Part shown: piece by piece, positions 44,010 to 53,974 of the stretch | How the letters are laid out: each line of letters begins with the position of its first letter | How positions within the stretch are numbered: position 1 is the stretch's first letter | From: Candidatus Gastranaerophilales bacterium | GTDB lineage: Bacteria > Cyanobacteriota > Vampirovibrionia > Gastranaerophilales > Gastranaerophilaceae | Assembly: GCA_944323735.1 (NCBI GenBank) | Contig: CALUTO010000003.1 | Coordinates: 1 to 64,000 of the forward strand | Length of the DNA: 64,000 nucleotides | Reading direction: 5' to 3' | Program-made: the position numbers and the translations under genes | Notes under the pieces: generated by a model | The model's input: only the letters and a program-made list of their open reading frames with translations | The model's database searches: none | Told to the model about the DNA's origin: nothing

Positions 44010-45074
44010 ATGGCAAATGTTGAACTAAAAAATATAATCAAAAAGTATGATACAAAAACAATTATTGACAACATAAGCCTGTCTGTGAAAGACAAAGAAT
44101 TTCTCGTGCTTGTCGGTTCTTCAGGCTGCGGAAAATCCACTATTCTCAGAATGATAGCTGGTCTGGAGGATATTACTTCCGGCGAAATCTATATAGACGG
44201 GAAATGCGTAAACAATGTTCATCCCAAAGACAGAGATATTGCTTTTGTCTTTCAGAATTATGCACTGTACCCGCATATGACTGTTTATGAGAATATTGCT
44301 TTCCCTTTGAAAATGAGAAAATATTCAAAAAAAGAAATAGAAGAAAAAGTTCACGAGGCAGCAAAAATACTTGATTTGACTCCTTATTTGAAAAGAAAGC
44401 CCAAACAGCTTTCCGGAGGTCAAAGACAGCGTGTTGCACTCGGAAGAGCTATTGTAAGAAATCCAAAAGTTTTTCTTATGGATGAGCCTTTATCTAACCT
44501 TGATGCAAAGTTAAGAGTGCAGATGCGCTCTGAAATTAAAAAACTCCATGAAAAGTTACAAACAACTTTCATCTATGTTACACATGACCAGACAGAGGCA
44601 TTGACAATGGGTGACAGGATAGTCGTTCTGGATAAGGGTAAAATCCAGCAGGTCGATGAGCCTGAAAAAATCTACAATTATCCGGCTAACATTTTCGTGG
44701 GCGGATTTCTTGGCTCGCCGTCAATGAATTTTATACCGGTTAAAATTTATGAAGATGAAATCATTCTGAATGAGACAGAAATAAAACTCACGCCTGCGCA
44801 AAAACAGGCTTTGCAGGGACGGACGAATTTTATTCTCGGTATCAGACCCGAAAAAATGGACAAAGAGGCCTCTGACAATGTATATACAATAAATGCGGCA
44901 GTTGATATTTCAGAGATGCTGGGCAGTGAAAAAATAGCATATTTTGATATAAACGGAGCAAAGTGTTCGGCAAAGCTGGATGCTTCAAAGCTTTTTGATA
45001 AAACAATTACGCTAAAAGTTGATGTCAATGACTTTCTGCTTTTTGATTCTGATACAACCGGAATAATAGCATAG
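44010..45074 (+). CDS. MalK/UgpC/MsmX-type ABC transporter ATPase
   Basis: A 354-aa ATPase energising a carbohydrate (CUT1-type) importer. Walker [11 protein letters not shown]-loop [12 protein letters not shown], signature [14 protein letters not shown], Walker [13 protein letters not shown] and the H-loop THDQTEA are all intact. The C-terminal regulatory OB-fold (about 240-354) is of the MalK type. No permease or binding protein is nearby, so it may be a shared ATPase that serves several transporters, as MsmX does. Confidence 0.93.
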   Translation: MANVELKNIIKKYDTKTIIDNISLSVKDKEFLVLVGSSGCGKSTILRMIAGLEDITSGEIYIDGKCVNNVHPKDRDIAFVFQNYALYPHMTVYENIAFPLKMRKYSKKEIEEKVHEAAKILDLTPYLKRKPKQLSGGQRQRVALGRAIVRNPKVFLMDEPLSNLDAKLRVQMRSEIKKLHEKLQTTFIYVTHDQTEALTMGDRIVVLDKGKIQQVDEPEKIYNYPANIFVGGFLGSPSMNFIPVKIYEDEIILNETEIKLTPAQKQALQGRTNFILGIRPEKMDKEASDNVYTINAAVDISEMLGSEKIAYFDINGAKCSAKLDASKLFDKTITLKVDVNDFLLFDSDTTGIIA

Positions 45075-45106
45075 CACCTTTGTCCTAAATATGATAGAAT
45101 AAGTGC

Positions 45107-47545
45107 ATGGATAGGATTGAAGAAAAAAGAAAAAATTTATACACACTTCTGGAGCAAAAATCAAAGGGTAATTTCTTTCTCTCTGAAAATCTTGCGTCTG
45201 TAGAAAAAATAGTTAATTTTATCTTTGATGAAAGAACGGATTTCTGTCTGGTTAAGTCAAAATCAGGTTGTTTTAAAACAGAGATTATAAATTTTGTGCT
45301 TGACAGTATTCCTCAGGAAAAGACACTTGTTTTCAGGTTTAAATTTTTTGAAGCCTCCAGTGTTGATGATATATTTCTGAGCTTTTTCAATGATTTAAAG
45401 CGTTTTTACCGGCAGGGGCTGATTAGTGTACCAAAAATCGAGTCTCATTCGCTTGTTCAAAAAATTTCTAATTTCTTTTCACATACCAGCAAAAAGGTTA
45501 TTATATTTTTTGATTCGCTGGAGAATATTACAGACGGACAGAATATTCTCAACTTTCTGCAATATCTTTCACGGCTTAATAATATAAAAATCATTGCGGC
45601 ATCAAGCGGCGATATTACTCCTGACGTGAATTTCTCAACTATTGAAATAGAACCGTTCTCAATAGAACAAATCCAAAAAATGTTTGATTTTGAAGAAATC
45701 GGTTATACGGAAAAGGATATTGAAAGTTTGTATGAAGAAACCGGCGGTGAAATGAGTTTTGTGTTTTATATAGCAAGTATCGCAAAAACACTGAACATCT
45801 CTCTGGATAAAATTCATTCTGAATATAAGTCTAAAAATTTGGGCTTTAAAAATTTCATACTCCAGAAACTAACCTCTCTTGTGCCGGATAAATACAAAAA
45901 AACTTTGCAGATTTTAGCTCTCATAAATACAGGTCTGAGTGAAGAATTTCTTCTCGGTAATAACCTTATTACAAAAGAGCAGCTTTCTTATTTCATAGAA
46001 AAACGTATAATTTCAAAAGAAAACGGGTTTTTGTTTTTGAAACCGGAGCTCAAAAACTACGTTTATAATGTGACTCCGCATTTTGATAAAATAAAGCTGC
46101 ATAAGTTTCTGCTTGATTTTTATAATGCTGAATTGCCTAAAAAACCGGCCAAAAGAGTTCTGCCTGTATCCAGAGCTACAATGAGAAATCAGATTGCATA
46201 TCACGGTTCTTCTCTGCCTCCGGAAATGCCTAAAAACAAACAGGACATAAATGCTTCTCTTCTCACATATATGAGCGGAAATACAGACTGGAAAATAAAC
46301 AGAAGCCTCGCTGCAGATAAAAAGAGCAGACCTGTTCGTGAAAGAAAAAGACCGGAGTTACGAAAGCCTGAATCAGTCGAAAGTAAATATAAACTTACAA
46401 AAGAAGAGCTTGCACTTCTAGGGGTTCCTGTAGATTTAAACAAAGAAGGAGCAAACAGAGGAACTGCTTTTGTGGCTGCGGCTCCTGTAAGGGTAGAAAC
46501 AGCTGATATAAATAAACTTCTGCAAACCGCAAAAACTCTTGAAGAAGAGCATGATTATGTGGAAGCGTACCGGAAATACCTTGAAGCTTATGATGAAAAA
46601 AATGCTGCAGATTATGAAAAATACCAAAAAGATATTCTGAACGGACTGATTTTTAATGCACTAAAAAATGATAATTCTGATTCAGCTGTTTTATACAGTA
46701 ACAAACTTATTGAATACTACAGAGAGAAAAACGATGTTGAAAACGCAAATATTGCACTGCTTTCACTCGGAAAAATATACAAAGACTCTTACAAATACAC
46801 ACCTGCCCGCAGGATATACGAGGGATTTTTGAACAATCCCGGCGACTGTTCAAAAAGTATAGTTGGATATTCTTTGATTGCGCTGGCTGAGATAGAAGAA
46901 GATTCTGCAAATCTCGAAAAATCTGTACTGTATTATCAAAAAGCTTTTCAAATGGCTTCCACTATTGACAATCCTGCATTCCTTGCTGAAGCATATTTTA
47001 AATATGCACTCATTCTGGATGACAATGCGCAGATTGAAATGGCAAAGAAATATTACCTGAAGTGTACTGAAATAAAGGAAAAAAATCCGTATCTGTCATC
47101 AGCATATACGAATATTGCGGAAATTTTTAAAGAAACCGGACAAATAAAAGAGTGTGCACAGAATTACAATAATGCACTGAAAATTGATTTAGAAAATCAG
47201 AATTATGACGGCATATATTATATATGCACAAATCTTGCGGAAATATTCAGGAAAAGAGACCTCGAAAAATCCTTGAATTATAGCCTGAAAGCTCTGTCCG
47301 CCGCAAAAAGACTGAATGAAGATTTTTATATTATTTCTTCATATGAAAAAGCTGCAGAGTGCTATTTCGGTATGCAGAATTATGAAAAGGCACTGAAAGC
47401 TCTACTGTTTGCTGAAAAAATTATAACCGTGAAAGATATAAAATATGAGAATATTGATACTATAGAAAAAAGAATAAAAGAGCTGAAAATGCTGCTCGAG
47501 GACGATGTAGTTGAAAAAATAACGGAAAGTACAAATGCAGTTTGA
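45107..47545 (+). CDS. NTPase-like protein with C-terminal TPR repeats
   Basis: An 812-aa protein resembling STAND NTPases. The N-terminal ~250 residues look like a P-loop ATPase: Walker-A-like SKSGCFKTE (the Gly before Lys is replaced by Phe), Walker-B-like KVIIFFDSLEN, then a helical winged-helix part. A linker rich in Lys/Arg/Pro (360-445) follows, and TPR repeats fill 465-800 (YVEAYRKYLEAYDEK, NLEKSVLYYQKAFQMA, NYEKALKALLFAEKI). With a damaged P-loop it may not hydrolyse ATP. It overlaps rsmG by 11 bp. No ribosome site; GATAGAAT lies just before the ATG. Confidence 0.75.
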   Translation: MDRIEEKRKNLYTLLEQKSKGNFFLSENLASVEKIVNFIFDERTDFCLVKSKSGCFKTEIINFVLDSIPQEKTLVFRFKFFEASSVDDIFLSFFNDLKRFYRQGLISVPKIESHSLVQKISNFFSHTSKKVIIFFDSLENITDGQNILNFLQYLSRLNNIKIIAASSGDITPDVNFSTIEIEPFSIEQIQKMFDFEEIGYTEKDIESLYEETGGEMSFVFYIASIAKTLNISLDKIHSEYKSKNLGFKNFILQKLTSLVPDKYKKTLQILALINTGLSEEFLLGNNLITKEQLSYFIEKRIISKENGFLFLKPELKNYVYNVTPHFDKIKLHKFLLDFYNAELPKKPAKRVLPVSRATMRNQIAYHGSSLPPEMPKNKQDINASLLTYMSGNTDWKINRSLAADKKSRPVRERKRPELRKPESVESKYKLTKEELALLGVPVDLNKEGANRGTAFVAAAPVRVETADINKLLQTAKTLEEEHDYVEAYRKYLEAYDEKNAADYEKYQKDILNGLIFNALKNDNSDSAVLYSNKLIEYYREKNDVENANIALLSLGKIYKDSYKYTPARRIYEGFLNNPGDCSKSIVGYSLIALAEIEEDSANLEKSVLYYQKAFQMASTIDNPAFLAEAYFKYALILDDNAQIEMAKKYYLKCTEIKEKNPYLSSAYTNIAEIFKETGQIKECAQNYNNALKIDLENQNYDGIYYICTNLAEIFRKRDLEKSLNYSLKALSAAKRLNEDFYIISSYEKAAECYFGMQNYEKALKALLFAEKIITVKDIKYENIDTIEKRIKELKMLLEDDVVEKITESTNAV

Positions 47546-48248
47546 AGAAATAGAGAAAGAACTTCATCTAGAGTGCAGGGTAAAAGAATGCACGAAACTG
47601 AATGAATTTGAAAAAATTTTTAAAATATACAATGCACACACAAATCTGGTCAGCAAAAATGATGAAAAAGTCCTGTTTGAAAAACATATTTTTGATTCGC
47701 TGGCAATAAATTTATTTTTAGAAAAAAATAATCTCTCAAAATCAAAATTATCACTTCTCGATATAGGCTCAGGCGGCGGCTTTCCTGCTGTGCCTGTCTC
47801 TGTATTTTTCCGTAATTTTGAAATTTATCCCGTTGACTCCATTTCTAAAAAAATAGGGTTTATAGAACTGGTGAAAAAAGAACTTATGCTTGAGAATCTT
47901 CATCCGCTTTGTGTGCGTGTGGAAAATTTCGATGCCGGAAAACGGGAGTTTTTTGACGTGGCTGTTTCCCGTGCTGTTGCGCCGTTAAATATTTTGCTTG
48001 AGTATGCTGTGCCGTTTTTAAAAAAAGGCGGCTGGTTTGTTGCATACAAATCAAAAAATACACATGAAGAAATCGAAAATGCAAAAAATGCACTGAAAAC
48101 ACTCTGTTGTGAAGTAACAGATATTATTGATTACAAACTTCCTCTCGAGGAGGATTATACAAGAGCACTTATTGTAATAAAAAAAATAAACAGCACTCCT
48201 GCGGAATATCCGAGGAGTACACAGTCAATAAAAAAATCTCCGCTTTAA
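47535..48248 (+). CDS. rsmG: 16S rRNA (guanine527-N7)-methyltransferase
   Basis: A 237-aa SAM enzyme that methylates G527 of 16S rRNA. NAHTNLVSKND, HIFDSLAI and the SAM loop LLDIGSGGGFPAVP are present, then VSRAVAPLNILLEYA and YKSK. The length is normal; the last 25 residues are Ser/Pro-rich. The start codon lies inside the end of the NTPase-TPR gene, implying translational coupling. Confidence 0.95.
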   Translation: MQFEEIEKELHLECRVKECTKLNEFEKIFKIYNAHTNLVSKNDEKVLFEKHIFDSLAINLFLEKNNLSKSKLSLLDIGSGGGFPAVPVSVFFRNFEIYPVDSISKKIGFIELVKKELMLENLHPLCVRVENFDAGKREFFDVAVSRAVAPLNILLEYAVPFLKKGGWFVAYKSKNTHEEIENAKNALKTLCCEVTDIIDYKLPLEEDYTRALIVIKKINSTPAEYPRSTQSIKKSPL

Positions 48249-48317
48249 ATATAACATTTTTCCTTAATAGAATACTGTTTTTCTGTTTTTTTGATAAAAT
48301 TATGACGTGAGGGAAAA

Positions 48318-49370
48318 ATGACAGTAAAAGAATTTAAAACTCCAATATCCGGCAAAAGCGTATTCATAGGCCCGGATAGCAAAGAAGATATAATTATACT
48401 GGCAATTGAATCCAGCTGTGATGAAACAGCCTGCGCAATTGTAAAAAACGGAAGGGAAGTGCTTTCAAATGTTGTTGCTTCCCAGATAAAAACCCACCAA
48501 AAATTCGGCGGGGTTGTTCCTGAAGTAGCGGCAAGAGAACATCTTGAAGCAATAAATCTTGTTATAAAAGAAGCATTTGACCAATCCGGTCTCAAACCTT
48601 CTGATATAACGGCAATAGCAGCAACTGCCGGCCCCGGTCTGGTCGGTTCTCTGCTGGTCGGGCTTAATGCCGCAAAGGCTCTTGCTATTACATATGACAA
48701 GCCTTTTATCGGTGTAAATCATCTCAATGCACATGTATGTGCAAACTATATAGACACAAATCTTGAGCCTCCGATGATTGCACTTTTGATTAGCGGAGGT
48801 CATACTCAGATTATAAAGGTGAAATCCTATCTGGAGCAGGAAATAATTGGTGAAACAATAGACGATGCAACAGGTGAAGCATATGACAAAGTCGCGAGAC
48901 TGCTCGGACTGCCTTATCCGGGCGGGCTTAATCTTGACAGGATGGCTCCGTCAGGAAATCCAAAGGCATTTGCTCTGCCGCAGGCAAAAGTTCAAGGTAA
49001 ATATGATTTCAGCTTTTCCGGGCTCAAAACTGCAGTGCTTAATTTAACCCGCAAACTTGAAAAAGAACAGGGTGCAGTTCCCAAAGAAGATGTGGCGGCA
49101 AGTTTTCAGGAATGTATTACGGCTACTCTCTTCAAAAAAACGCTCAAAGCTGCAGAAGATTACGGTATAAAACAAATCGTACTGGGCGGCGGTGTTGCCG
49201 CAAATTCGGAAATCAGGAAAAAATTCTTTTCACTGCAGGATAAAGGTTATAAAATTTTTGCGCCTGCAATGAAATACTGTACGGATAATGCCGCAATGAT
49301 AGCAAGCTCTGCATATTTTCTTGCAAATACAATGGACTCTATAGATGTGGAGGTTTTTTCCCGTTGTTAG
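48318..49370 (+). CDS. tsaD: tRNA N6-adenosine threonylcarbamoyltransferase TsaD
   Basis: A 350-aa ASKHA-fold enzyme that makes t6A37 in ANN-decoding tRNAs with TsaB/E. Motifs: AIESSCDETACAI, VVPEVAAREHLE, the metal site HLNAHVCANY, ISGGHTQI, DDATGEAYDKVARLLG, and GGGVAANSEIR. There is a 25-residue N-terminal extension before the usual start; GAGGGA before the ATG at 48318 supports that start. No TsaB or TsaE gene is in the window. Confidence 0.95.
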   Translation: MTVKEFKTPISGKSVFIGPDSKEDIIILAIESSCDETACAIVKNGREVLSNVVASQIKTHQKFGGVVPEVAAREHLEAINLVIKEAFDQSGLKPSDITAIAATAGPGLVGSLLVGLNAAKALAITYDKPFIGVNHLNAHVCANYIDTNLEPPMIALLISGGHTQIIKVKSYLEQEIIGETIDDATGEAYDKVARLLGLPYPGGLNLDRMAPSGNPKAFALPQAKVQGKYDFSFSGLKTAVLNLTRKLEKEQGAVPKEDVAASFQECITATLFKKTLKAAEDYGIKQIVLGGGVAANSEIRKKFFSLQDKGYKIFAPAMKYCTDNAAMIASSAYFLANTMDSIDVEVFSRC

Positions 49371-49440
49371 ATTGTGCTATTGCTATCAATAAAAAAAAAT
49401 GATATATTGAAGTGAGTCCGGTAGTTTATGGATATGTGTT

Positions 49441-50211
49441 ATGGTACCTTTGAAAGAATTTAAACGACATAATTTATCAGCAAAAGACAGGCTGGTGCTT
49501 GCGCTGGATGTGGACACAATAGAAGAAGTTGAAAGACTGGTGTCTTTACTGAAAGACTATGTGGGTTATTTTAAAGTCGGACCCCAGCTGTTTATATCAT
49601 GTGCTTATGAGGCAATAGACACAATAAAGCGTCTCGGTGGTGAAGTATATTTTGACGGAAAGTTTCATGATATACCGAATACCGTTGCAAAAGCCGGCTC
49701 AAACCTTGTAAAACACGGTGTTACTGTGTTTAGTGCACATCTTGCGGGCGGTACAAAGATGCTCAAAAGCACAGTCAAAATTGCCCGTGAAACAGCGAAA
49801 AAATTTAATATGCCGGTACCAACCATACTTGGTGTTACTCTTCTGTCAAGTTTCGGTCAGAGGACGTTGACTGAAGAGCTGAATGTAAAAATGAATCTGG
49901 ATGAATATGTTTCGCATCTTACTTATCTGGCCAAAGAATCGCAGATAGACGGTGTTATAGCCAGTGCCTCCGAGGCAAAAAAAATCAGACAGGAGTTTTC
50001 TGATGATTTTGTTATTATGTGTCCGGCAATAAGACCTACATGGTCTGTTGTGAACGATCAGGTCAGAGTTGTTACTCCGGCTGATGCGATAAGAGCCGGC
50101 GTTGATTATATGATAGTCGGCCGTCCTGTCACATCTGCAGAAAATCCGGTTGCTGCTGTCAATATGATACTTGATGAAATTGACAATGCAGCTAAATGTG
50201 TTGAATATTAA
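49441..50211 (+). CDS. pyrF: orotidine 5'-phosphate decarboxylase
   Basis: A 256-aa TIM-barrel enzyme making UMP. The catalytic Asp-Lys-Asp array is in YFDGKFHDIPNT, and the phosphate-binding end is VDYMIVGRPVTSAENP. Also LALDVDT at the first strand and FKVGPQLF at the second. Normal length. It has no strong ribosome site. Other pyrimidine genes are not nearby. Confidence 0.95.
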   Translation: MVPLKEFKRHNLSAKDRLVLALDVDTIEEVERLVSLLKDYVGYFKVGPQLFISCAYEAIDTIKRLGGEVYFDGKFHDIPNTVAKAGSNLVKHGVTVFSAHLAGGTKMLKSTVKIARETAKKFNMPVPTILGVTLLSSFGQRTLTEELNVKMNLDEYVSHLTYLAKESQIDGVIASASEAKKIRQEFSDDFVIMCPAIRPTWSVVNDQVRVVTPADAIRAGVDYMIVGRPVTSAENPVAAVNMILDEIDNAAKCVEY

Positions 50212-50249
50212 CTATTATTTTTTATTGTTTTATTATTTTGGAGCATTGT

Positions 50250-51371
50250 ATGATAATCGGCATTCCTAAAGAAATTAAAAACGGTGAAACACGTGTTTCT
50301 CTTACTCCGGCATCTGTAGAAGCTCTCGTTGAGAGGGAGCATGTTGTTTATGTTCAGGAAAATGCAGGCATAAATGTCGGATTTGATGATGAACTGTATG
50401 AACATGCAGGTGCAAAAATAGTAAATTCAATTGAAGAAATTTATGCAAAATCAGAAATTGTTGTAAAAGTAAAAGAGCCGCAGCCGGTTGAGTTTTCAAT
50501 GTTTAAAACAGGACAAACAATACTCACATACTTTCATCTTGCAGTTGAGCCTGAGCTGACAGAGGAGCTATTGAAAAAGAAAATCACGGCTATTGCTTAT
50601 GAAACGATACAGTGTCCTGACGGAAGGCTTCCTTTGCTGCATCCTATGAGTGAGATAGCAGGAAAAATGTCTATCCAGATTGCAGCAAAACTTCTTGAAA
50701 ACTCGGAGGCCGGATACGGCACACTGATAGGCGGTGTTCCCGGGGTTGCGCCTGCAGAGGTTTTGATAATAGGTGCAGGAACAGTAGGGCTTAATGCTGC
50801 AAAAATAGCCGCAGGAATGGGTGCAAGTGTTACCGTTCTTGATATAAATCCTGAAAAGCTGAGTATTATAGACAATATTTTTGCAGGAAGAGTAAAAACA
50901 GCTGTCTCTAACCGTTACAATATTACAAAATTTCTAAGACAGGCAGATGTGCTTGTTAGTGCGGTTTTGATTCCCGGGGCAAAAGCACCTAAAATAATAA
51001 CAAAAGATCTTGAAAGAACAATGAAAAAAGGCTCTGTTATTATAGATGTTTCTATTGATCAGGGAGGAATAACCGACTCAATAAAAGTACCGACATCAAT
51101 TGAAAAACCGTATTTTACAGAGAACGGCGTTATCCATTATGCAGTACCAAATATCCCGGGACTAGTCGGCAGAAGTGCAACAATTTCTCTCAACAACTAT
51201 TCGCTGCCATACATAATGAAACTTGCAGGAAAAGGATTTATTGCTGCAGTGAAATCAACGCCGGAAATGTACAAAGGTGTAAATACATATCAGGGAAAAC
51301 TCGTAAATTCAGATGTTGCGGAAGCACTGAATATGGCTTACACGGAACTGTCCGTGCTTATTGGATTTTGA
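50250..51371 (+). CDS. ald: alanine dehydrogenase
   Basis: A 373-aa NAD-dependent enzyme interconverting alanine with pyruvate and ammonia. It begins MIIGIPKEIKNGETRVSLTP, the family's hallmark, then VKVKEPQ, HLAVEPELTE and the nucleotide loop IIGAGTVGLNAAKIAAGMGA; catalytic His is in LLHPMSEIAG. GGAG six bases before the ATG at 50250 rules out the TTG at 50238. The 3' end overlaps the convergent DUF4145-like gene by 14 bp. Confidence 0.96.
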   Translation: MIIGIPKEIKNGETRVSLTPASVEALVEREHVVYVQENAGINVGFDDELYEHAGAKIVNSIEEIYAKSEIVVKVKEPQPVEFSMFKTGQTILTYFHLAVEPELTEELLKKKITAIAYETIQCPDGRLPLLHPMSEIAGKMSIQIAAKLLENSEAGYGTLIGGVPGVAPAEVLIIGAGTVGLNAAKIAAGMGASVTVLDINPEKLSIIDNIFAGRVKTAVSNRYNITKFLRQADVLVSAVLIPGAKAPKIITKDLERTMKKGSVIIDVSIDQGGITDSIKVPTSIEKPYFTENGVIHYAVPNIPGLVGRSATISLNNYSLPYIMKLAGKGFIAAVKSTPEMYKGVNTYQGKLVNSDVAEALNMAYTELSVLIGF

Positions 51372-52167
51372 GCCCCAGTGCAGCTGTTAAAATAATTATT
51401 AACCCGAGCAGAATGGAAAAGGCTATCACCACCGGATTAAGGAACAGCGGGAGACGGGTGTCGTGTGAATGATTTGTTTTTTTTCTCCTGTTGTTCAATG
51501 ATTTTTGTTTTGCAGAGGTTTTTTGTGTTGTTTTAAGCGGTGTAATAACCGGTGCTGTATTTATATTTTTTTTAGTTTTTGATTTTTTTGTCTGCGGCGT
51601 TTTTACCGGTGTATCAGTTATTTTTTTCTTTCCTTTGTTTACATCATTTACTTTTTTTGTTTTTCTTTCTGCTTTTTCAAATTTTTCTTTTGCCGCAATA
51701 TATTTTTCTTTCAGACTTTGCTCCTGTTTCGGTCTGCCGAGCAGAAGGAGTTCTTCATCATAATTTCTTTTCAGCAGATTTGCACTGGTTTTATCTGTAT
51801 GTACTGCATAATTTATTGCAACCTCGAACATTCTTCTCAAGCACTCGAGGGCCGTGATTGCATCTTTTTTTACTGTTGCTCCGTGTACGGAAATATTGCC
51901 TGCTTTTTTGAGAAAATATAAATCATCTATAAATTCTTTTTCTATGGAGTTTCCTGTAGAACGGTCTTTCAGAGTATTAATAAGTTCATCGAAAGTCGCA
52001 TCATAAGGTGCACTCCTGCCCAGTACTTTCTTTACTGCATTTTCAGCAAACCTTCTGGTTTGCCCCATGCACTGTTCGAAATATTCATCTCTGTATAGCT
52101 TTTCTGCAATACCTGCTATCGTATATAAATCGTGGTCTAAGTCTTTTAAAAAATCAAAATTTGTCAT
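51358..52167 (-). CDS. DUF4145-like protein with C-terminal membrane anchor
   Basis: A 269-aa protein. Residues 1-130 resemble the helical DUF4145 domain found on restriction subunits and alone (FDFLKDLDHDLYTIAGIAEK, EQCMGQTRRFAENAVKKVL, FLKKAGNISVHG). A long Lys/Thr-rich linker (140-235) follows and one membrane helix (243-265) ends the protein, so the domain faces the cytoplasm as a tail-anchored protein. The DUF4145 link is by pattern only. Probably co-transcribed with the upstream TolC-like gene. Confidence 0.75.
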   Translation of the reverse strand: MTNFDFLKDLDHDLYTIAGIAEKLYRDEYFEQCMGQTRRFAENAVKKVLGRSAPYDATFDELINTLKDRSTGNSIEKEFIDDLYFLKKAGNISVHGATVKKDAITALECLRRMFEVAINYAVHTDKTSANLLKRNYDEELLLLGRPKQEQSLKEKYIAAKEKFEKAERKTKKVNDVNKGKKKITDTPVKTPQTKKSKTKKNINTAPVITPLKTTQKTSAKQKSLNNRRKKTNHSHDTRLPLFLNPVVIAFSILLGLIIILTAALGLKIQ

Positions 52168-52176
52168 AGCAATAAC

Positions 52177-53718
52177 CTATTTTTTGTTACTTTTATTATT
52201 TAAATTATTGGCCTCTTCTTCTTTCATATGTTCGCAGTGAAGTGTTTCATGCAGTTTGTTCAATATGTCTTTGTAGTGGTAATTCAGAGCGTGTTCGGTC
52301 TGGTGGTGGAGGTCGTCAAGGTGGTAGTGCATTGCGATTTCAAGCTCGGCAAGTGCAATATTATATTTGTACAGGGTATCGACATAGAGAACTTTTGCAT
52401 CATTGAAGTTTGTTCGTGCGGTCATAAGAGCAATGTAGTCATTTTCTCCTATGTCATATCTGTCATTTTCCATCTCATAGTTCTCAAGAGCTTCGTCTGC
52501 TTTGCGTTTTGCAATAGGTATCTGGTTTTCATGCTTTTTTACGTTAATATATGCTTTTTTTACTCTGAAAAACAAATTTTGCTTGAACAAAGCTATGTCA
52601 TTTGATGCAAGGTCTACCTGAGCCTGTGCTCTGTCTATTTCGTGTTTAAGCTGTTTAACATTCAATGCGGAGGTCATATTAACCGACATGTTTATGTTAT
52701 TGTTTGCGTATTCCCGTGAATTGTTGAAACCGTAGCCGACATTCCCTGTAATATCCGGATAATACTGTCTTTTTACATACAAAAGTGATTGCTTCATTGC
52801 ATCGAGAGTAGCATCCAGAACCCATATATCCGGACTGTTTTTGTTAGCCAGTTCATATGAGGCATCCAGACTGAACGGAATTTTCTTAAAACCTGATTGT
52901 TCTACGTTTTCAGGGTGAGTTTGTTGTGCTGCATTTACAAAAGTTCCTCCTGACGGGTTTTTGGGAAATTCATCAAGGTCATCGGGGATAAAAGTGTCAG
53001 CGAACCTGAAAGTGTCTGTATCCACCAGTTTAAAGTCAGGAGCATAAGCGATATAAAGCGAATTACCCAGATCTGCCATTGCATTTTCATAATCATTTTC
53101 GGCATCCAGTAAACGCATTTTTGACTCGGTAAAAAATACTTTTGCGTTAATATAGTCTATTTTGGGCTTTTTGCCTGATTCGTATAACTGTTTTGCACGC
53201 TGCAGATTGCGTTCGCAAATTCTTACGTAATTTTTCTGGATTTCAACAATAGCCTCTGCCCGTAAAGCCGCATAGTATTTCGTTTTTACATCATATATAG
53301 TAAAACAGATGCTGTCCATAAACTGGTATTCTGCAGCGATTTCATAGAATTTTTCCATTTTTATGTATGAACTGGTTTTTCCGAAATCCCATATAAGCTG
53401 TTCGAGCATAACCGCAACAGATGGGAGGTCTCTGTTTGATGAGCCGTTGTAGTTTTTATTTGAATTGTAGTCCTGATAAATTCCTGCTGTTGCGCCGAGG
53501 GTCGGGAAGAAGGCTGATTTTGCAATGCCTACGTTGCTTTTTGCTGCTTCCATGTTGTATTCATAGCTTTTAATAACCGGACTGTGGTTGATTGCAATGG
53601 CAACGCAGTCCTGTAAACTAAGATAATCGCCTTTTTTGAACGGCATATCCTGAATCGCAAAAGCCGGCAGCACCGTAAATATAAAGAATACAACAGCTAT
53701 GTATTTAAAAAGTTTCAA
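52177..53718 (-). CDS. TolC-family outer-membrane efflux protein
   Basis: A 513-aa protein with two OEP repeats. A TTG start at 53718 is chosen because AAAGGA lies seven bases upstream and translation then begins MKLFKYIAVVFFIFTVLPAFA, a good signal peptide; the longer frame would bury it. Repeats: DYLSLQDCVAIAINHSPVI, then helical pairs around QRAKQLYESGKKPKIDYINA and YEMENDRYDIGENDYIALMT. The C-terminus is His-rich (HYHLDDLHHQTEHALNYHY). It implies an outer membrane; its inner-membrane pump partners are not in the window. Confidence 0.92.
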   Translation of the reverse strand: MKLFKYIAVVFFIFTVLPAFAIQDMPFKKGDYLSLQDCVAIAINHSPVIKSYEYNMEAAKSNVGIAKSAFFPTLGATAGIYQDYNSNKNYNGSSNRDLPSVAVMLEQLIWDFGKTSSYIKMEKFYEIAAEYQFMDSICFTIYDVKTKYYAALRAEAIVEIQKNYVRICERNLQRAKQLYESGKKPKIDYINAKVFFTESKMRLLDAENDYENAMADLGNSLYIAYAPDFKLVDTDTFRFADTFIPDDLDEFPKNPSGGTFVNAAQQTHPENVEQSGFKKIPFSLDASYELANKNSPDIWVLDATLDAMKQSLLYVKRQYYPDITGNVGYGFNNSREYANNNINMSVNMTSALNVKQLKHEIDRAQAQVDLASNDIALFKQNLFFRVKKAYINVKKHENQIPIAKRKADEALENYEMENDRYDIGENDYIALMTARTNFNDAKVLYVDTLYKYNIALAELEIAMHYHLDDLHHQTEHALNYHYKDILNKLHETLHCEHMKEEEANNLNNKSNKK

Positions 53719-53875
53719 ACCTAATTCCTTTGTGACTTTATGAAAAAACAAATTTTAAAATTCTTTACTATTTACTATTCTGACTATCATTATAGTTCAA
53801 ATTATTAACTTATGTAAACCATATAGATGATATTTCTAAAGTTTTTTATACAAAATGCCGATTAATATATTGTTA

Positions 53876-53942
53876 GACCGAAAAGGTTTAACAAACCTCC
53901 TCCCCAAGTCTAGTAGCCGGCCTCTAAGGACGGCTTTTTTTT
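53876..53942 (+). ncRNA. candidate small RNA with anti-Shine-Dalgarno-like motif
   Basis: The plus strand between two minus-strand genes has a strong intrinsic terminator but no coding gene to end. Upstream of it are a hairpin AGGTTT/AAACCT (53884-53898) and the C-rich stretch CCTCCTCCCC (53896-53905), which is complementary to ribosome sites. A TATATT -10 (53866-53871) would start a ~67-nt RNA at about 53876; the -35 is weak. The design (stem-loop, unpaired CUCC motif, terminator) recalls cyanobacterial Yfr1. Confidence 0.5.
53915..53942 (+). terminator. intrinsic terminator of the candidate small RNA
   Basis: AGCCG/CGGCT outer stem with CC/GG inside and eight T directly after, on the plus strand only. 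Confidence 0.8.
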
Positions 53943-53974
53943 ATTAATATTTAAAATAAAATATTAATTTAATT

